In this document: positions 1 to 8,503 of the stretch, one piece after another
Position numbering within the stretch: position 1 is the first letter of the stretch
How the letters are laid out: every line of letters starts with the position of its first letter
NCBI GenBank assembly: GCA_041665785.1
Contig: JBAYIE010000024.1
Coordinates: 1 to 64,000, forward strand
From: JBAYIE01 sp041665785
GTDB lineage: Bacteria > Bacteroidota > Bacteroidia > UKL13-3
Direction of reading: 5' to 3'
Length of the DNA: 64,000 bases
The notes under the pieces: generated by a model
The model's input: only the letters and a program-made list of their open reading frames with translations
Told to the model about the DNA's origin: nothing
The model's database searches: none
Program-made: the position numbers and the translations under genes

Positions 1-173
1 GTGAGCTACTTTGTACTTCGTAATTTGTAATTCGTAATTGGTTATTGATATTCCACTCATTAGAATCAATCTTCTGGTGAGCTACTTTGTACTTCGTAAT
101 TTGTAATTCGTAATTGGTTATTGATATTCCACTCATTAGAATCAATCTTCTGGTGAGCTACTTTGTACTTCGT
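1..173. repeat. 76-bp tandem direct repeat, 2 full copies plus a partial third
   Basis: The unit starts GTGAGCTACTTTGTACTTCG and recurs exactly at 1, 77 and 153, a period of 76 bases. The first two copies look identical and the third breaks off after about 21 bases. Inside the unit are shorter AT-rich words of the type TTCGTAATT and GGTTATTG. The last copy runs into the 3' end of nhaA, so the final codons and stop of that gene (Asn-Asn-Glu-stop) are written in the same TTATTCG words. There are no unique spacers, so this is not a CRISPR array. Related arrays occur at 1361-1500, 35260-35460 and 40180-40300. Confidence 0.9.
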
Positions 174-1330
174 TATTCGTTATTCGTTGTTGCGGAATTT
201 TCGTGTAAAGAAAAACGGAGCCATAAAAAACCAATTGCGCCCGCAATAAGTGATGCAAAAAGAATCGCGATTTTTGAATGATTAACCAGGTCAACATTGC
301 TGAATGCAAGCAAGGTTATAAAAATTGACATGGTAAATCCGATGCCGCCTAAAAAGCCTACTCCCATTATATGCTTCCATTTCAATCCTGGTGGTAAAGC
401 ACAAAGTCCCAAACCCACTCCTGCAAATGAAAAAAGCCAAATTCCCAATGGTTTACCAAGCAGAAGCCCGGCAATGATTCCCAGGCTGCCTGATTGCGCT
501 AAACCACTTTGCCACCCATCTCCAACCGCAATACAGGTATTGGCTAATGCAAATAATGGCAACACAAAAAAGGCAACAGGTTTATGCAGAAAATGTTGAA
601 GAATATAGGATGGCGATTTTTCGTCACCATTTCCAAATGGAATTGCAAATGCCAGCAAAACGCCTGTTATGGTGGCATGTACACCAGAATTCAGCATGAA
701 ATACCACATTGCTGCACCGCCCAGTATATACGGTATGATGGTGTGCACTTTCAATCTGTTTAGTACAAGCAACGTGCTAAATATACCCAATGCAACAAGA
801 AGGTTTACAAAAGCAATGGAAGTAGTGTAGAAAATTGCAATTGCCAGAATGGCTCCCAGGTCATCCATAACAGCCAAAGCAGTCAGGAATACTTTAAGTG
901 ATATAGGAACACGATTTCCCAACAGTGATAATATGCCAATAGCAAAAGCAATGTCTGTGGCCATGGGAATGCCTGCACCAGCTTGTGATTCTTTTCCGTA
1001 GTTAAGCAAAAAGAAAATTCCGGCAGGTACAAGCATCCCGCCAATTGCTCCAAAAATTGGCAATGAAGCCACTTTGATGCTTGAAAGTTCTCCCTGATAA
1101 AATTGACGTTCCAATTCTAAACCAATCAGTAAAAAAAAGATGGTCATTAGTCCATCATTAATCCAATGAACCAGACTGTGGCCACCTATTCCGATCTGCC
1201 ACAAATCAATATATACTGTCTGGAATGCCGAATTTGCAAGAATCAGCGAAATAATTGTTACAAAAACCAGGATTAGTCCGCCAGCTTTTTCGCTTTCAAA
1301 AAATTCATTGAAAAGTTCCGTTAATTTCAT
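173..1330 (-). CDS. nhaA: Na+/H+ antiporter NhaA
   Basis: This is a 385-residue inner-membrane antiporter that exchanges cytoplasmic Na+ (or Li+) for external H+, serving pH and salt homeostasis. The length matches the NhaA family and the protein is hydrophobic throughout with about 12 membrane segments. Family landmarks are visible: TDIAFA with Asp126 (equivalent to E. coli Asp133), AVMDDLG with the ion-binding pair Asp156-Asp157 (E. coli Asp163-Asp164), and the LLLGKPLGI segment holding the conserved lysine. It starts at an ATG. The gene is alone on its strand and has AT-rich direct repeats on both sides. Its last codons overlap the downstream repeat array, so the C-terminal tail may have been rewritten by repeat insertion. 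Function is assigned from family similarity. Confidence 0.96.
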   Translation of the reverse strand: MKLTELFNEFFESEKAGGLILVFVTIISLILANSAFQTVYIDLWQIGIGGHSLVHWINDGLMTIFFLLIGLELERQFYQGELSSIKVASLPIFGAIGGMLVPAGIFFLLNYGKESQAGAGIPMATDIAFAIGILSLLGNRVPISLKVFLTALAVMDDLGAILAIAIFYTTSIAFVNLLVALGIFSTLLVLNRLKVHTIIPYILGGAAMWYFMLNSGVHATITGVLLAFAIPFGNGDEKSPSYILQHFLHKPVAFFVLPLFALANTCIAVGDGWQSGLAQSGSLGIIAGLLLGKPLGIWLFSFAGVGLGLCALPPGLKWKHIMGVGFLGGIGFTMSIFITLLAFSNVDLVNHSKIAILFASLIAGAIGFLWLRFSLHENSATTNNE

Positions 1331-1360
1331 TTCATATCATTCGGAAATATCTGCCAGGCT

Positions 1361-1500
1361 GGTTACTGGTTATTTGTTAATGGTTATTGGTAATCCACTC
1401 ATTAGAATCAATCTTCTGGTTAGCTACTTCGTAATTCGTACTTCGTACTTCGTAATTCGTAATTCCTACTTCGTAATTCCTACTTCATAATTGGTTATTG
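1361..1500. repeat. AT-rich dispersed repeat array upstream of nhaA
   Basis: This stretch consists of repeated words GGTTATT, then CCACTCATTAGAATCAATC, then several ACTTCGTAATTCG-type words. The 26 bases at 1395-1420 are identical to 53-78 and 129-154 on the other side of nhaA, in the same orientation. It lies between nhaA and the DUF1223 gene and shows no coding potential. A reading frame across it only encodes a repeated YFVIR-type peptide. Confidence 0.85.
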
Positions 1501-1508
1501 CAATGCCC

Positions 1509-2273
1509 CTACCGCTTAAAATAAATCATATCTGTAGAATAGACCTTCCATGAATTTACTTGTTGCAGAAATCCAACGAGGATGTATTTTTCCAGATTCA
1601 CAAAATCACCCAATGGAAAGTTATAGGTTCCACTTTGATTTTTAATGGGTACCGATAACAACCTGCGTGCTATATTATGATGTATAAGCATTTTTCCGGC
1701 ATTCTCGCCCGCGGTCACTTTACTGGTTACCTCGCGCTCGGCCAATACCAAAACGAGTTGCAAACTGTCCATCATGGATGATAAATTATAGGAAATATTC
1801 AGCCCTTTCCCATCACTCAACAAAGCTGCATTGATGGTGAGATTACATTTGGCGGCAGTGACGAGTTCTTTATAAATAGCCTGCCCGATCTCTTTCTTTG
1901 CTCCTGCCGGCATACCGTATTGTCCGTTAACAAACATCATGGGAGTAAACATGGCTTCCTGCTTTACCTTTTTCATATAATCGGTTTGGCGTTGTGTAAA
2001 TTCAGGAGTAGAAAAAGAATCAACCCAACCCGAACGGTTCCAGATATCGACATGGTAATCGATTACAAAAACCGGTGAATGCGTGGAATCAGACAAACGC
2101 AAAATTTCATAAGCAAAAGCGTCGGCTTCCGGACAGCTTGAACATCCTTCCGACGAAAACAATTCGAGCAACACGGATGGTGTTCCGGGAGTTTGTGCCG
2201 GGCCCTGACCATGGCTATGGCCTGAAAATAAAGCAAGACTAAAGGTTATAACAGTTAAAAAGTTTCTGATCAT
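1509..2273 (-). CDS. DUF1223 thioredoxin-like secreted protein
   Basis: This is a 254-residue protein of the DUF1223 family, which has a thioredoxin-like fold and is usually exported. The N-terminus is a signal peptide (hydrophobic stretch ending near HGQ). A CxxC motif follows in SSEGCSSCPEAD (Cys44 and Cys47), close after a beta strand as expected for a redox site. No enzyme activity is established for the family, so a role in envelope thiol chemistry is an inference. I chose the ATG at 2273; a TTG three codons upstream is also in frame. It is transcribed away from the M16 protease gene, whose terminator lies just upstream. Confidence 0.85.
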   Translation of the reverse strand: MIRNFLTVITFSLALFSGHSHGQGPAQTPGTPSVLLELFSSEGCSSCPEADAFAYEILRLSDSTHSPVFVIDYHVDIWNRSGWVDSFSTPEFTQRQTDYMKKVKQEAMFTPMMFVNGQYGMPAGAKKEIGQAIYKELVTAAKCNLTINAALLSDGKGLNISYNLSSMMDSLQLVLVLAEREVTSKVTAGENAGKMLIHHNIARRLLSVPIKNQSGTYNFPLGDFVNLEKYILVGFLQQVNSWKVYSTDMIYFKR

Positions 2274-2374
2274 AGTTTTCAAATCAAAGGGTTGTTGGCG
2301 GAAAGTGCAACTTAAAAAACGTTAAACTACCTGCAGGAATTGTGCCTGAATGGTTTTGACATGCATATTAAACA

Positions 2375-2403
2375 AAAAAGCGGGCCGAATCAGCCCGCTT
2401 TTT
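2375..2403 (-). terminator. Rho-independent terminator of the M16 protease gene
   Basis: A perfect 11-bp stem (AAAAAGCGGGC at 2375-2385 with GCCCGCTTTTT at 2393-2403) closes a 7-base loop. On the minus strand it lies 22 bases after the M16 stop codon and ends in a T run. Because A and T runs flank both sides it could work in both directions, but only the minus-strand gene ends here. Confidence 0.9.
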
Positions 2404-2424
2404 GCGTTTGGTTTGAGAATGAAA

Positions 2425-5283
2425 TTAGTCGAGTTTATAGTCTACAACCTTGTATCCCAACTTTTCAATATTGCTTTGGATCTTTTCTTTGTCGCCAACC
2501 ATTATGATGATCATCTTTTCGTAAGGCAACATCTCTTTAGCCAGATTATTGATTTCTTCTTTTTTCAATGTTTGCAACAATTTGCTTTGTTGGTCAACAT
2601 AATCAGTAGGTAAATCAAAATAGGCCAAAGTACTGATAAACCCTGCTTTGGCGAAAGGCGACTCGTAACGCAAGGCATCGCCCTGGCTTAATGATTTACG
2701 TGCATAATCCAACTCACTGTCGGTAATTCCGTTTTCACGGTATTTTTTCATTTCCGACATTATTTCTTTCAAAGCGGTATCAGTTGCTGTGGCACGTACG
2801 GCTACAGAAACGGTAAACGGACCGGCATTCTTTGATCCGCTGAATCCGGAACGGATCCCATAGGTGATTCCTTTTTCTTCGCGCAGATTCAGGTTTAAAC
2901 GGCTGTTGAAGTTTCCACCCAAGGGATAATTCATTACTGTTGATTTGTAGTATTTACCATTGTAATCATAAGGCAATGCCATATAACCAATGCGGATTTC
3001 GGTTTGCGATGCTTTGTATTTATCAACCAGATAAACCTGTTGTTTCTCAGGAAGTGGTGCTCCGGTTACAGGAACCATAGTTACTTCTTTTCTTGCCCAT
3101 GTTTTCAGGAAATTCAATTTCGGAAGAATTTCAGATTCCGCTACATCTCCTACCACAACAACGGAAGTCATTGATGGAGAATAATATTTGTCGTAATAAT
3201 TCTGAACGTCTTTCACGCTCATGGATTTCAGGGTTTTGATGGTACCTACGCCGGGTTCAGCTGCTATGGATTTACCATACAACAAACGCGCATATGCTTT
3301 TGCAGCCATATCTCCTGCCTGAACGCGGTTGGAGTTGATTTGCTCAGCCAGTCGTTTTTGATTCAGCTTGAATTCGTCGAGCATAAATTTGGGATGCAAT
3401 AATTTTTCTTCCAACAATTTTAATGTTGCATCCAGGTTCTCTTTGCGGGCTACTATAGTAACGGCTGAATTCTCTTTTCCACCACTAAAGCTGATGGAGC
3501 TACCCAATTTGGCCAACTCGTTGCTGAACTGTTCTGAAGTATATTTTTCGGTAGATTCTTCCATCATGGATGCAGTTAAAGCAGCAAGTCCGGCTTTGGA
3601 AGGGTCGTTGGTCACTAAATTTCCACCACGGATATTCATGAGAATGGTTACCATTGGCAACTCTGAAGTTTGCGTACCCATCAGCGTTAAACCGTTTTCG
3701 AATTTGTGCTTGTAAACAGCCGGTACAACCGGTGCAACACCGCCTTTTACTTCCGGACGTTTAGTACGATCGAAATTATCCACTGGTTTAATATATGTTA
3801 GTCCTTTGTATTCAAGTTCTGAAGAAGCTACGCCGGATGAATTTTCAAGTTTGGTTTCTTCTTTGGCACCTGCAGTTGCAGCATCTTTGGGTTTAGCAAA
3901 AACATTTACCGTAGCCGAATATTTCCCTTTGATATACTGACGGAATACACGCATCACATCTTCTTTGGTCACTTTGTTATACCGGTCAATTTCCATGTTG
4001 AGGTTCATGGGCTTGTTGGGAAGTGAATAATTCCACAAACTCAACAAGGATGCTTTGCTGGCTACACTGGATAAGGTTGAAATCATTTGTGTTTCAAATG
4101 TTCCTTTGGCGCGTTTCAGGTCATCATCGTTCACCCCGATGCGGTCAAATTCTTCGAATACTTTTTTCATTTCTTCTTCCGGATTTACTTCCGACATAGG
4201 ATAGGAAACAAACTGGATCGAAAATTCGCCGGCCAGTTCTGAACAGAAATTGAAGGCATTTACCTGCAGGGCTTTTTCTGTTTTAACCAGGTTTTTGTAC
4301 ATGATGGAGTTGTTTCCATCTCCCAGAATAGAAGCCAGAATATCGAGAGGAGCCTCATCAGGATGGTAATTCGGCACACTTGGATATACCGAATATGTTA
4401 ATGGAACTACAATATTGTCGCCATAGTTGGCATACACATTATCTGGCAAGCGAACCGGTTCAACACGTTGCTTACGTACTTCCGGACCACGTGGAATGGG
4501 ACCGAAATATTTCATGGCCAGATCGATTACTTCTTTGGTACTTACATCTCCGGCTACAACCAGACTTGCATTGTTGGGACCATACCAACGCATAAAGAAA
4601 TTTTTCAAATCCTCCACATTCACCCGGTCCAGATCCTCAACATAACCAATAGTTGGCCAGTTGTATGGGTGACGGGCAGGATACAGTATTTGATTTTTCA
4701 CTTCATCGGTACGACCGTAAGGCACGTTGTTTACACGCTGATCCTTCTCGTTTTTAACGGTTTTACGCTGCACTTCAAATTTCGTTTGGGTTACTGAATC
4801 CAGTAAGAAGCCCATGCGATCAGCTTCGAGCCACAGGGCTGTTTCCAGATAATTTTTGGGCAGGGTTTCAAAATAATTGGTACGGTCGCGGTTGGTCGTT
4901 CCGTTCATGTCGCCACCGGCTCCTTCTACAATTTTAAAATGTTCCTCATCCTGCACATGTTCACTTCCCTGAAACATCATATGTTCAAAGAAATGCGCAA
5001 ATCCGGATTTTCCGGGAGTTTCGCGGGCTGAACCTACATGGTAGGTTACTTCCACATGCGCGATGGGATCTGAATGGTCTTCGTGCACAATTACCTGAAG
5101 TCCGTTGGGCAATTTCCATTTCTCGTAAGAAATGATCATTTCGCCGGGCTTGGCGGTTACCTTTTCAACCAATTGTGGTTGGGTTGCCGGATCAACTGCT
5201 GCAGCAGGCGCGGCTGGTTTTGTTTGTGCAAAAACCAATGCACTTACAGCCATTAAGGCTGCGGTGATTATTTGTTTCTTCAT
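2425..5283 (-). CDS. M16 family zinc metalloprotease, two-domain
   Basis: This is a 952-residue peptidase of the M16 (pitrilysin/processing peptidase) family. A signal peptide (MKKQIITAALMAVSALVFAQ) indicates export to the periplasm or outer face. The inverted zinc motif HxxEH is present as HFFEH (His97, Glu100, His101), with a third-ligand glutamate near Glu179 in VKNEK. The protein has two M16 halves. The C-terminal half (from about residue 560) lacks HxxEH, as usual for fused active/inactive pairs. It likely degrades peptides. The start is set at the ATG at 5283, because the 22 residues encoded further upstream precede a clear signal peptide. The gene is monocistronic, with a strong terminator at 2375-2403. 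Confidence 0.93.
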   Translation of the reverse strand: MKKQIITAALMAVSALVFAQTKPAAPAAAVDPATQPQLVEKVTAKPGEMIISYEKWKLPNGLQVIVHEDHSDPIAHVEVTYHVGSARETPGKSGFAHFFEHMMFQGSEHVQDEEHFKIVEGAGGDMNGTTNRDRTNYFETLPKNYLETALWLEADRMGFLLDSVTQTKFEVQRKTVKNEKDQRVNNVPYGRTDEVKNQILYPARHPYNWPTIGYVEDLDRVNVEDLKNFFMRWYGPNNASLVVAGDVSTKEVIDLAMKYFGPIPRGPEVRKQRVEPVRLPDNVYANYGDNIVVPLTYSVYPSVPNYHPDEAPLDILASILGDGNNSIMYKNLVKTEKALQVNAFNFCSELAGEFSIQFVSYPMSEVNPEEEMKKVFEEFDRIGVNDDDLKRAKGTFETQMISTLSSVASKASLLSLWNYSLPNKPMNLNMEIDRYNKVTKEDVMRVFRQYIKGKYSATVNVFAKPKDAATAGAKEETKLENSSGVASSELEYKGLTYIKPVDNFDRTKRPEVKGGVAPVVPAVYKHKFENGLTLMGTQTSELPMVTILMNIRGGNLVTNDPSKAGLAALTASMMEESTEKYTSEQFSNELAKLGSSISFSGGKENSAVTIVARKENLDATLKLLEEKLLHPKFMLDEFKLNQKRLAEQINSNRVQAGDMAAKAYARLLYGKSIAAEPGVGTIKTLKSMSVKDVQNYYDKYYSPSMTSVVVVGDVAESEILPKLNFLKTWARKEVTMVPVTGAPLPEKQQVYLVDKYKASQTEIRIGYMALPYDYNGKYYKSTVMNYPLGGNFNSRLNLNLREEKGITYGIRSGFSGSKNAGPFTVSVAVRATATDTALKEIMSEMKKYRENGITDSELDYARKSLSQGDALRYESPFAKAGFISTLAYFDLPTDYVDQQSKLLQTLKKEEINNLAKEMLPYEKMIIIMVGDKEKIQSNIEKLGYKVVDYKLD

Positions 5284-5426
5284 ATCTCTTGAGTTGTAGT
5301 ACAACAATGGATGCGCAATTTCACGGATTTCTGACAAAACGTAAAACATTTTTTTTGAACGGATCAGGAGGAGGATAAAATGTCTTATTCAGGTGTGGAA
5401 ATGTTAAGAATGATTGTCAGCACGTG

Positions 5427-5457
5427 TTTGTTTTTTGGCACAATCGCTCTATTTTCG
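5427..5457 (+). promoter_or_regulatory. Putative Bacteroidota promoter (TTTG-N19-TATTTTCG)
   Basis: TTTG at 5427-5430 and TATTTTCG at 5450-5457 are 19 bases apart, matching the phylum's -33 TTG / -7 TAnnTTTG pattern with one change in the -7 box. It lies 20 bases before the ATG of the DUF6580 gene. Confidence 0.55.
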
Positions 5458-5477
5458 CACATGTAAACCCATTTGAG

Positions 5478-6023
5478 ATGAACAAGAAACAACTGACAAT
5501 CATTCTGATAATTGTAATTGCCGCACTGAGTCGCCTGTTACCACACGCTCCCAATTTTACCCCGCTCACCGCTATTGCCTTGTTTTCGGGTGCATATATT
5601 GCTAACCGGTTGCTGGCTATTGCGCTTCCTTTGCTGGTAATGTTGCTCAGCGATGCCATCATGGGTTTTAACGGATGGGCTTTCACTGAACAAATTGTTA
5701 CTGTTTACGGAACGTATGCATTGATTTCAGTAGTTTCTACCTGGTTTTTAAGCCATAAATCGGCTGTGCGAGTAGGAAGCAGTTCATTGCTGGCTTCCCT
5801 CCTGTTCTTTTTAACAACCAACCTGGCCGTATGGATGGGTGGATTTTTCCATGCTCCGGCTCTTTATCCCATGAATCTTGGCGGAATCATCGAATGTTAT
5901 ATTGCCGCGCTTCCATTTTTTGGAAATGCCCTGGCCGGTGATCTCTTTTACAGTGCTGTATTGTTTGGCGGATTTTATCTGTTAAGCATCAATATCCCTG
6001 CCCTTGCACGCGAGCGTAAATAA
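5478..6023 (+). CDS. DUF6580 family integral membrane protein
   Basis: This is a 181-residue, very hydrophobic protein with about five membrane segments. It contains the pattern RLLPHAPNFTPLTAIALFSG near the N-terminus and MGFNGW, typical of the DUF6580 family. The family resembles substrate-binding S components of ECF vitamin transporters in size and topology, but its substrate is not known. No EcfA/EcfT genes are nearby. The ATG at 5478 was chosen because an upstream TTG would lie ahead of the promoter's -7 box at 5450-5457. Being encoded alone, it may use a shared energising module elsewhere. The transport role is inferred, not shown. Confidence 0.75.
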   Translation: MNKKQLTIILIIVIAALSRLLPHAPNFTPLTAIALFSGAYIANRLLAIALPLLVMLLSDAIMGFNGWAFTEQIVTVYGTYALISVVSTWFLSHKSAVRVGSSSLLASLLFFLTTNLAVWMGGFFHAPALYPMNLGGIIECYIAALPFFGNALAGDLFYSAVLFGGFYLLSINIPALARERK

Positions 6024-6554
6024 CCCGGCTTAAAGAATTTTCGGATAAACGCTTAATTCTTAGACTTCTGTCAATTTCTTTTTTAACAAGGATTATTTTG
6101 GGCGTTCCCCCGTCTGCCAAAAACTACAATGCCTTTATGCAATAGTTCCCCCTGAATGTACATTCCCAAAGGCATCTTGTTTTTGAGCGCCGGTGGTCGG
6201 CGCTCGCTACTCGCTCACCCCGGGGTACCGTGGTGGAGCTCAGACAGGCCGCTCTGCGCCTAACGCGGGGGCAGTTATTTATTTATGTTGCTTGCACCCG
6301 GCGAAATCATTTTGGCCGTGAGCTCAACAGGCAGGTACTGTGCGTTGTGGATGATTCCTAAACTTATATTTATCAGAATACTTTTCTGTGATGGCTCTGA
6401 AATTAAATTACTCAGAAACAACTGTGCATAAAGAAACGGAAAGTCCACGCCCCAAATAAAATTTTCTATTCACCCCAAAACATACAATTAGCATGAATAT
6501 TGCTTTATTATTCATCATATTCCATCCTATATTGCGTTATTACAACAGCTACTT
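6024..6554. other. Intergenic region with a GC-rich REP-like element
   Basis: No gene is seen in these 531 bases. An imperfect inverted pair AAGAATT/AATTCTT lies just after the DUF6580 stop (6033-6061). The REP-like element occupies about 6091-6272. The rest (6273-6554) is AT-rich leader to the PorE-like gene without a clear promoter match. Confidence 0.7.
6091..6272. repeat. REP-like GC-rich repeat element, complete-looking copy
   Basis: The left end GATTATTTTGGGCGTTCC (6091-6108) and right end GAGCTCAGACAGGCCGCTCT...AACGCGGGGGC (6236-6272) both recur at 13812-13829 and 14155-14191. Between them is a perfect 8-bp hairpin GAGCGCCG/CGGCGCTC (6185-6205, loop GTGGT) and a palindrome ACCCCGGGGT (6217-6226). 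The GGGCGTT...AACGC ends resemble a class of noncoding repeats seen in Bacteroidota genomes. No transposase lies nearby. Confidence 0.7.
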
Positions 6555-8450
6555 ATGCGCCTGATTACTTTACTTGCCCTTCTGTTGAGCCTGCAATTCC
6601 AGTTGTACGGGCAAAATCCATTTACCGGAACTACCAGTAAGAAAGCTGAAAGGCTCTTTATTCAGGCACTGCAGTCGTCGACCCGCAATGAATACGAGAA
6701 TTCGATGCAGGCTTTGAAAGCCTGTCTCAAAGAAGACCCCAATTTTATTGATGCATTGATGCTGATGGCTGATCTTAAGGAACAAAATGACCTGTTCGAT
6801 GAAGCCGAAGTGCTGTATAAAAAAGCCATTAGCGTGAATCCTGAATTTCAGATTCCCTATTATAAACTGGCTGTTGCAGAGCTGAAAGGTGGTCGGTACG
6901 CCGATGCGCTGACTCATGTTGACCAATACCTCGAAAAGGGAGGAAAAACAGTAGAAAAACGAAAAGTAGACCGCCTGAAAGCCACGGCCACATTCGGAAA
7001 AAAGGCCATGGAGAATCCGGTAACCTTTAATCCTGTAAATCTGGGGCCACCAATCAATACGCAGCTGAATGAATATTTTCCGGGAATTACGGCCAACAAC
7101 CAAACCCTGATTTTTACACGACTGGATATCGGAAGAAACGAAGATTTTTACATCAGCAACCGCGTGCAGGGCAACTGGAGCAAGGCCAAAAACCTCGGTT
7201 CACCGATCAATACCGAAAACAATGAAGGCACAGTTTCCCTTTCATCCGACGGACAATATATTTTTTATACGGCCTGTAATCTGCCGGATGGTGCAGGGAG
7301 TTGCGACCTCTATTTCTCCAACCTCGATGGCGAGAGTTGGAAAAACCCGCGCGATCTGGGTTTTCCCATCAATACACAAGCCTGGGAATCTCAACCGAGT
7401 TTGACGTACGACGGCAAAACCATTTATTTCAGCAGCAGCCGTGCCGGTGGTTTGGGCGAAAGCGATATCTGGTATACCACGTATAACAAAGGCCGCTGGA
7501 GCCCGCCTGTAAATATGGGTACCGAAATCAATACCCCCGGCAGCGAACAATCACCTCTGATCGCCAAAGACGATCAAACCCTGTATTTTATTTCCGATTA
7601 TCATCCCGGTATGGGTGGTATGGATTTGTTTGTAAGCCGCAAACAGCCCGATGGTCGCTGGGGAACCCCGGTAAACCTGGGATACCCGATCAATACACAA
7701 AACGATGAAATGTGCCTGAGTATTTCCGCCAATGGCATCGAAGCCTTCATCGCCTGTGAACGGGAAGAAGGTTTGGGCGGACTCGATATTTATTCATTTG
7801 AATTACCGGAAGCGGCACGACCGCATAAAACGGGTTATATCCAGGGTTTGGTGTACAATGCAAAAACACTTCAAAAACTTAAAGCACGACTGGAACTGAT
7901 CGATCTCGAAACGGGAAAATCGATACTCGAAGCGAGCTCTAATAAATTGTCGGGTGAATTTCTTTTTTGCTTGCAGGGAAATAAGAATTATGCCTTGAAT
8001 GTAAGCAGCGATGGCTACCTGTTTCATTCAGAAAATTTCTCGCTCAAAGATCAACCGGCATCGGAACCTTTAAAACTGGATATTCCGCTCAACCCCATAC
8101 AGGTGGGCGAAAAAATAGTGTTGAAGAATGTGTTTTACGATATCGATAAATTCACCATTCGTCAGGAATCCCGCGTAGAACTGGATAAACTGATTCAGTT
8201 CTTAATAGCAAATCCCACTGTTGTGATTGAAGTAGGCGGACATACCGACAATACAGGTGTGAAACAAAAAAATCTTGATTTATCAAACAACCGTGCCAAA
8301 ACGGTAACCGAATATATTGTTGCCGGTGGAATTGCCGCGAATCGCCTGGTGTATAAAGGTTACGCCGATACTCAACCCATTGCCGATAATAAAACCGATA
8401 AAGGCCGCCAACTCAACCGTCGTACCGAAGTAAAGATTCTCCGACGATAA
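6555..8450 (+). CDS. PorE-like TPR / beta-propeller / OmpA envelope protein
   Basis: This is a 631-residue exported protein (signal peptide ending near LYGQ). Domains in order are TPR helices (about 30-150), five beta-propeller (PD40) repeats (about 160-420) each marked by a LGxPINT-type motif, a carboxypeptidase-regulatory-like beta sandwich (about 425-515), and an OmpA peptidoglycan-binding domain (about 520-631) with HTDNTG and LSNNRAKTV. This is the domain order of PorE, a periplasmic type IX secretion component in Porphyromonas. Bacteroidota genomes carry several paralogues, so it may be a relative rather than the true PorE. It precedes lon by 53 bases, probably without functional linkage. 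Confidence 0.85.
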   Translation: MRLITLLALLLSLQFQLYGQNPFTGTTSKKAERLFIQALQSSTRNEYENSMQALKACLKEDPNFIDALMLMADLKEQNDLFDEAEVLYKKAISVNPEFQIPYYKLAVAELKGGRYADALTHVDQYLEKGGKTVEKRKVDRLKATATFGKKAMENPVTFNPVNLGPPINTQLNEYFPGITANNQTLIFTRLDIGRNEDFYISNRVQGNWSKAKNLGSPINTENNEGTVSLSSDGQYIFYTACNLPDGAGSCDLYFSNLDGESWKNPRDLGFPINTQAWESQPSLTYDGKTIYFSSSRAGGLGESDIWYTTYNKGRWSPPVNMGTEINTPGSEQSPLIAKDDQTLYFISDYHPGMGGMDLFVSRKQPDGRWGTPVNLGYPINTQNDEMCLSISANGIEAFIACEREEGLGGLDIYSFELPEAARPHKTGYIQGLVYNAKTLQKLKARLELIDLETGKSILEASSNKLSGEFLFCLQGNKNYALNVSSDGYLFHSENFSLKDQPASEPLKLDIPLNPIQVGEKIVLKNVFYDIDKFTIRQESRVELDKLIQFLIANPTVVIEVGGHTDNTGVKQKNLDLSNNRAKTVTEYIVAGGIAANRLVYKGYADTQPIADNKTDKGRQLNRRTEVKILRR

Positions 8451-8503
8451 GACCATGGCACGGCAATTGAAACATGTATACGCTCAACTTATTTTAACCA
8501 TTC

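Noticed and set aside
1..173. Possible CRISPR array
   Set aside because: Repeats are contiguous without unique spacers, and no cas genes are in the window.
1308..1490. Open frame encoding a YFVIR-type repeated peptide
   Set aside because: It is created by the AT-rich DNA repeat between genes, has no start context, and partly overlaps nhaA on the other strand.
5284..5349. Upstream extension of the M16 protease start
   Set aside because: The extra 22 residues precede an obvious signal peptide, so the ATG at 5283 is preferred.
6430..6470. GGAAAGTCC, reminiscent of the RNase P RNA core
   Set aside because: Only a short match; the remaining conserved RNase P regions are absent before the next gene starts at 6555.
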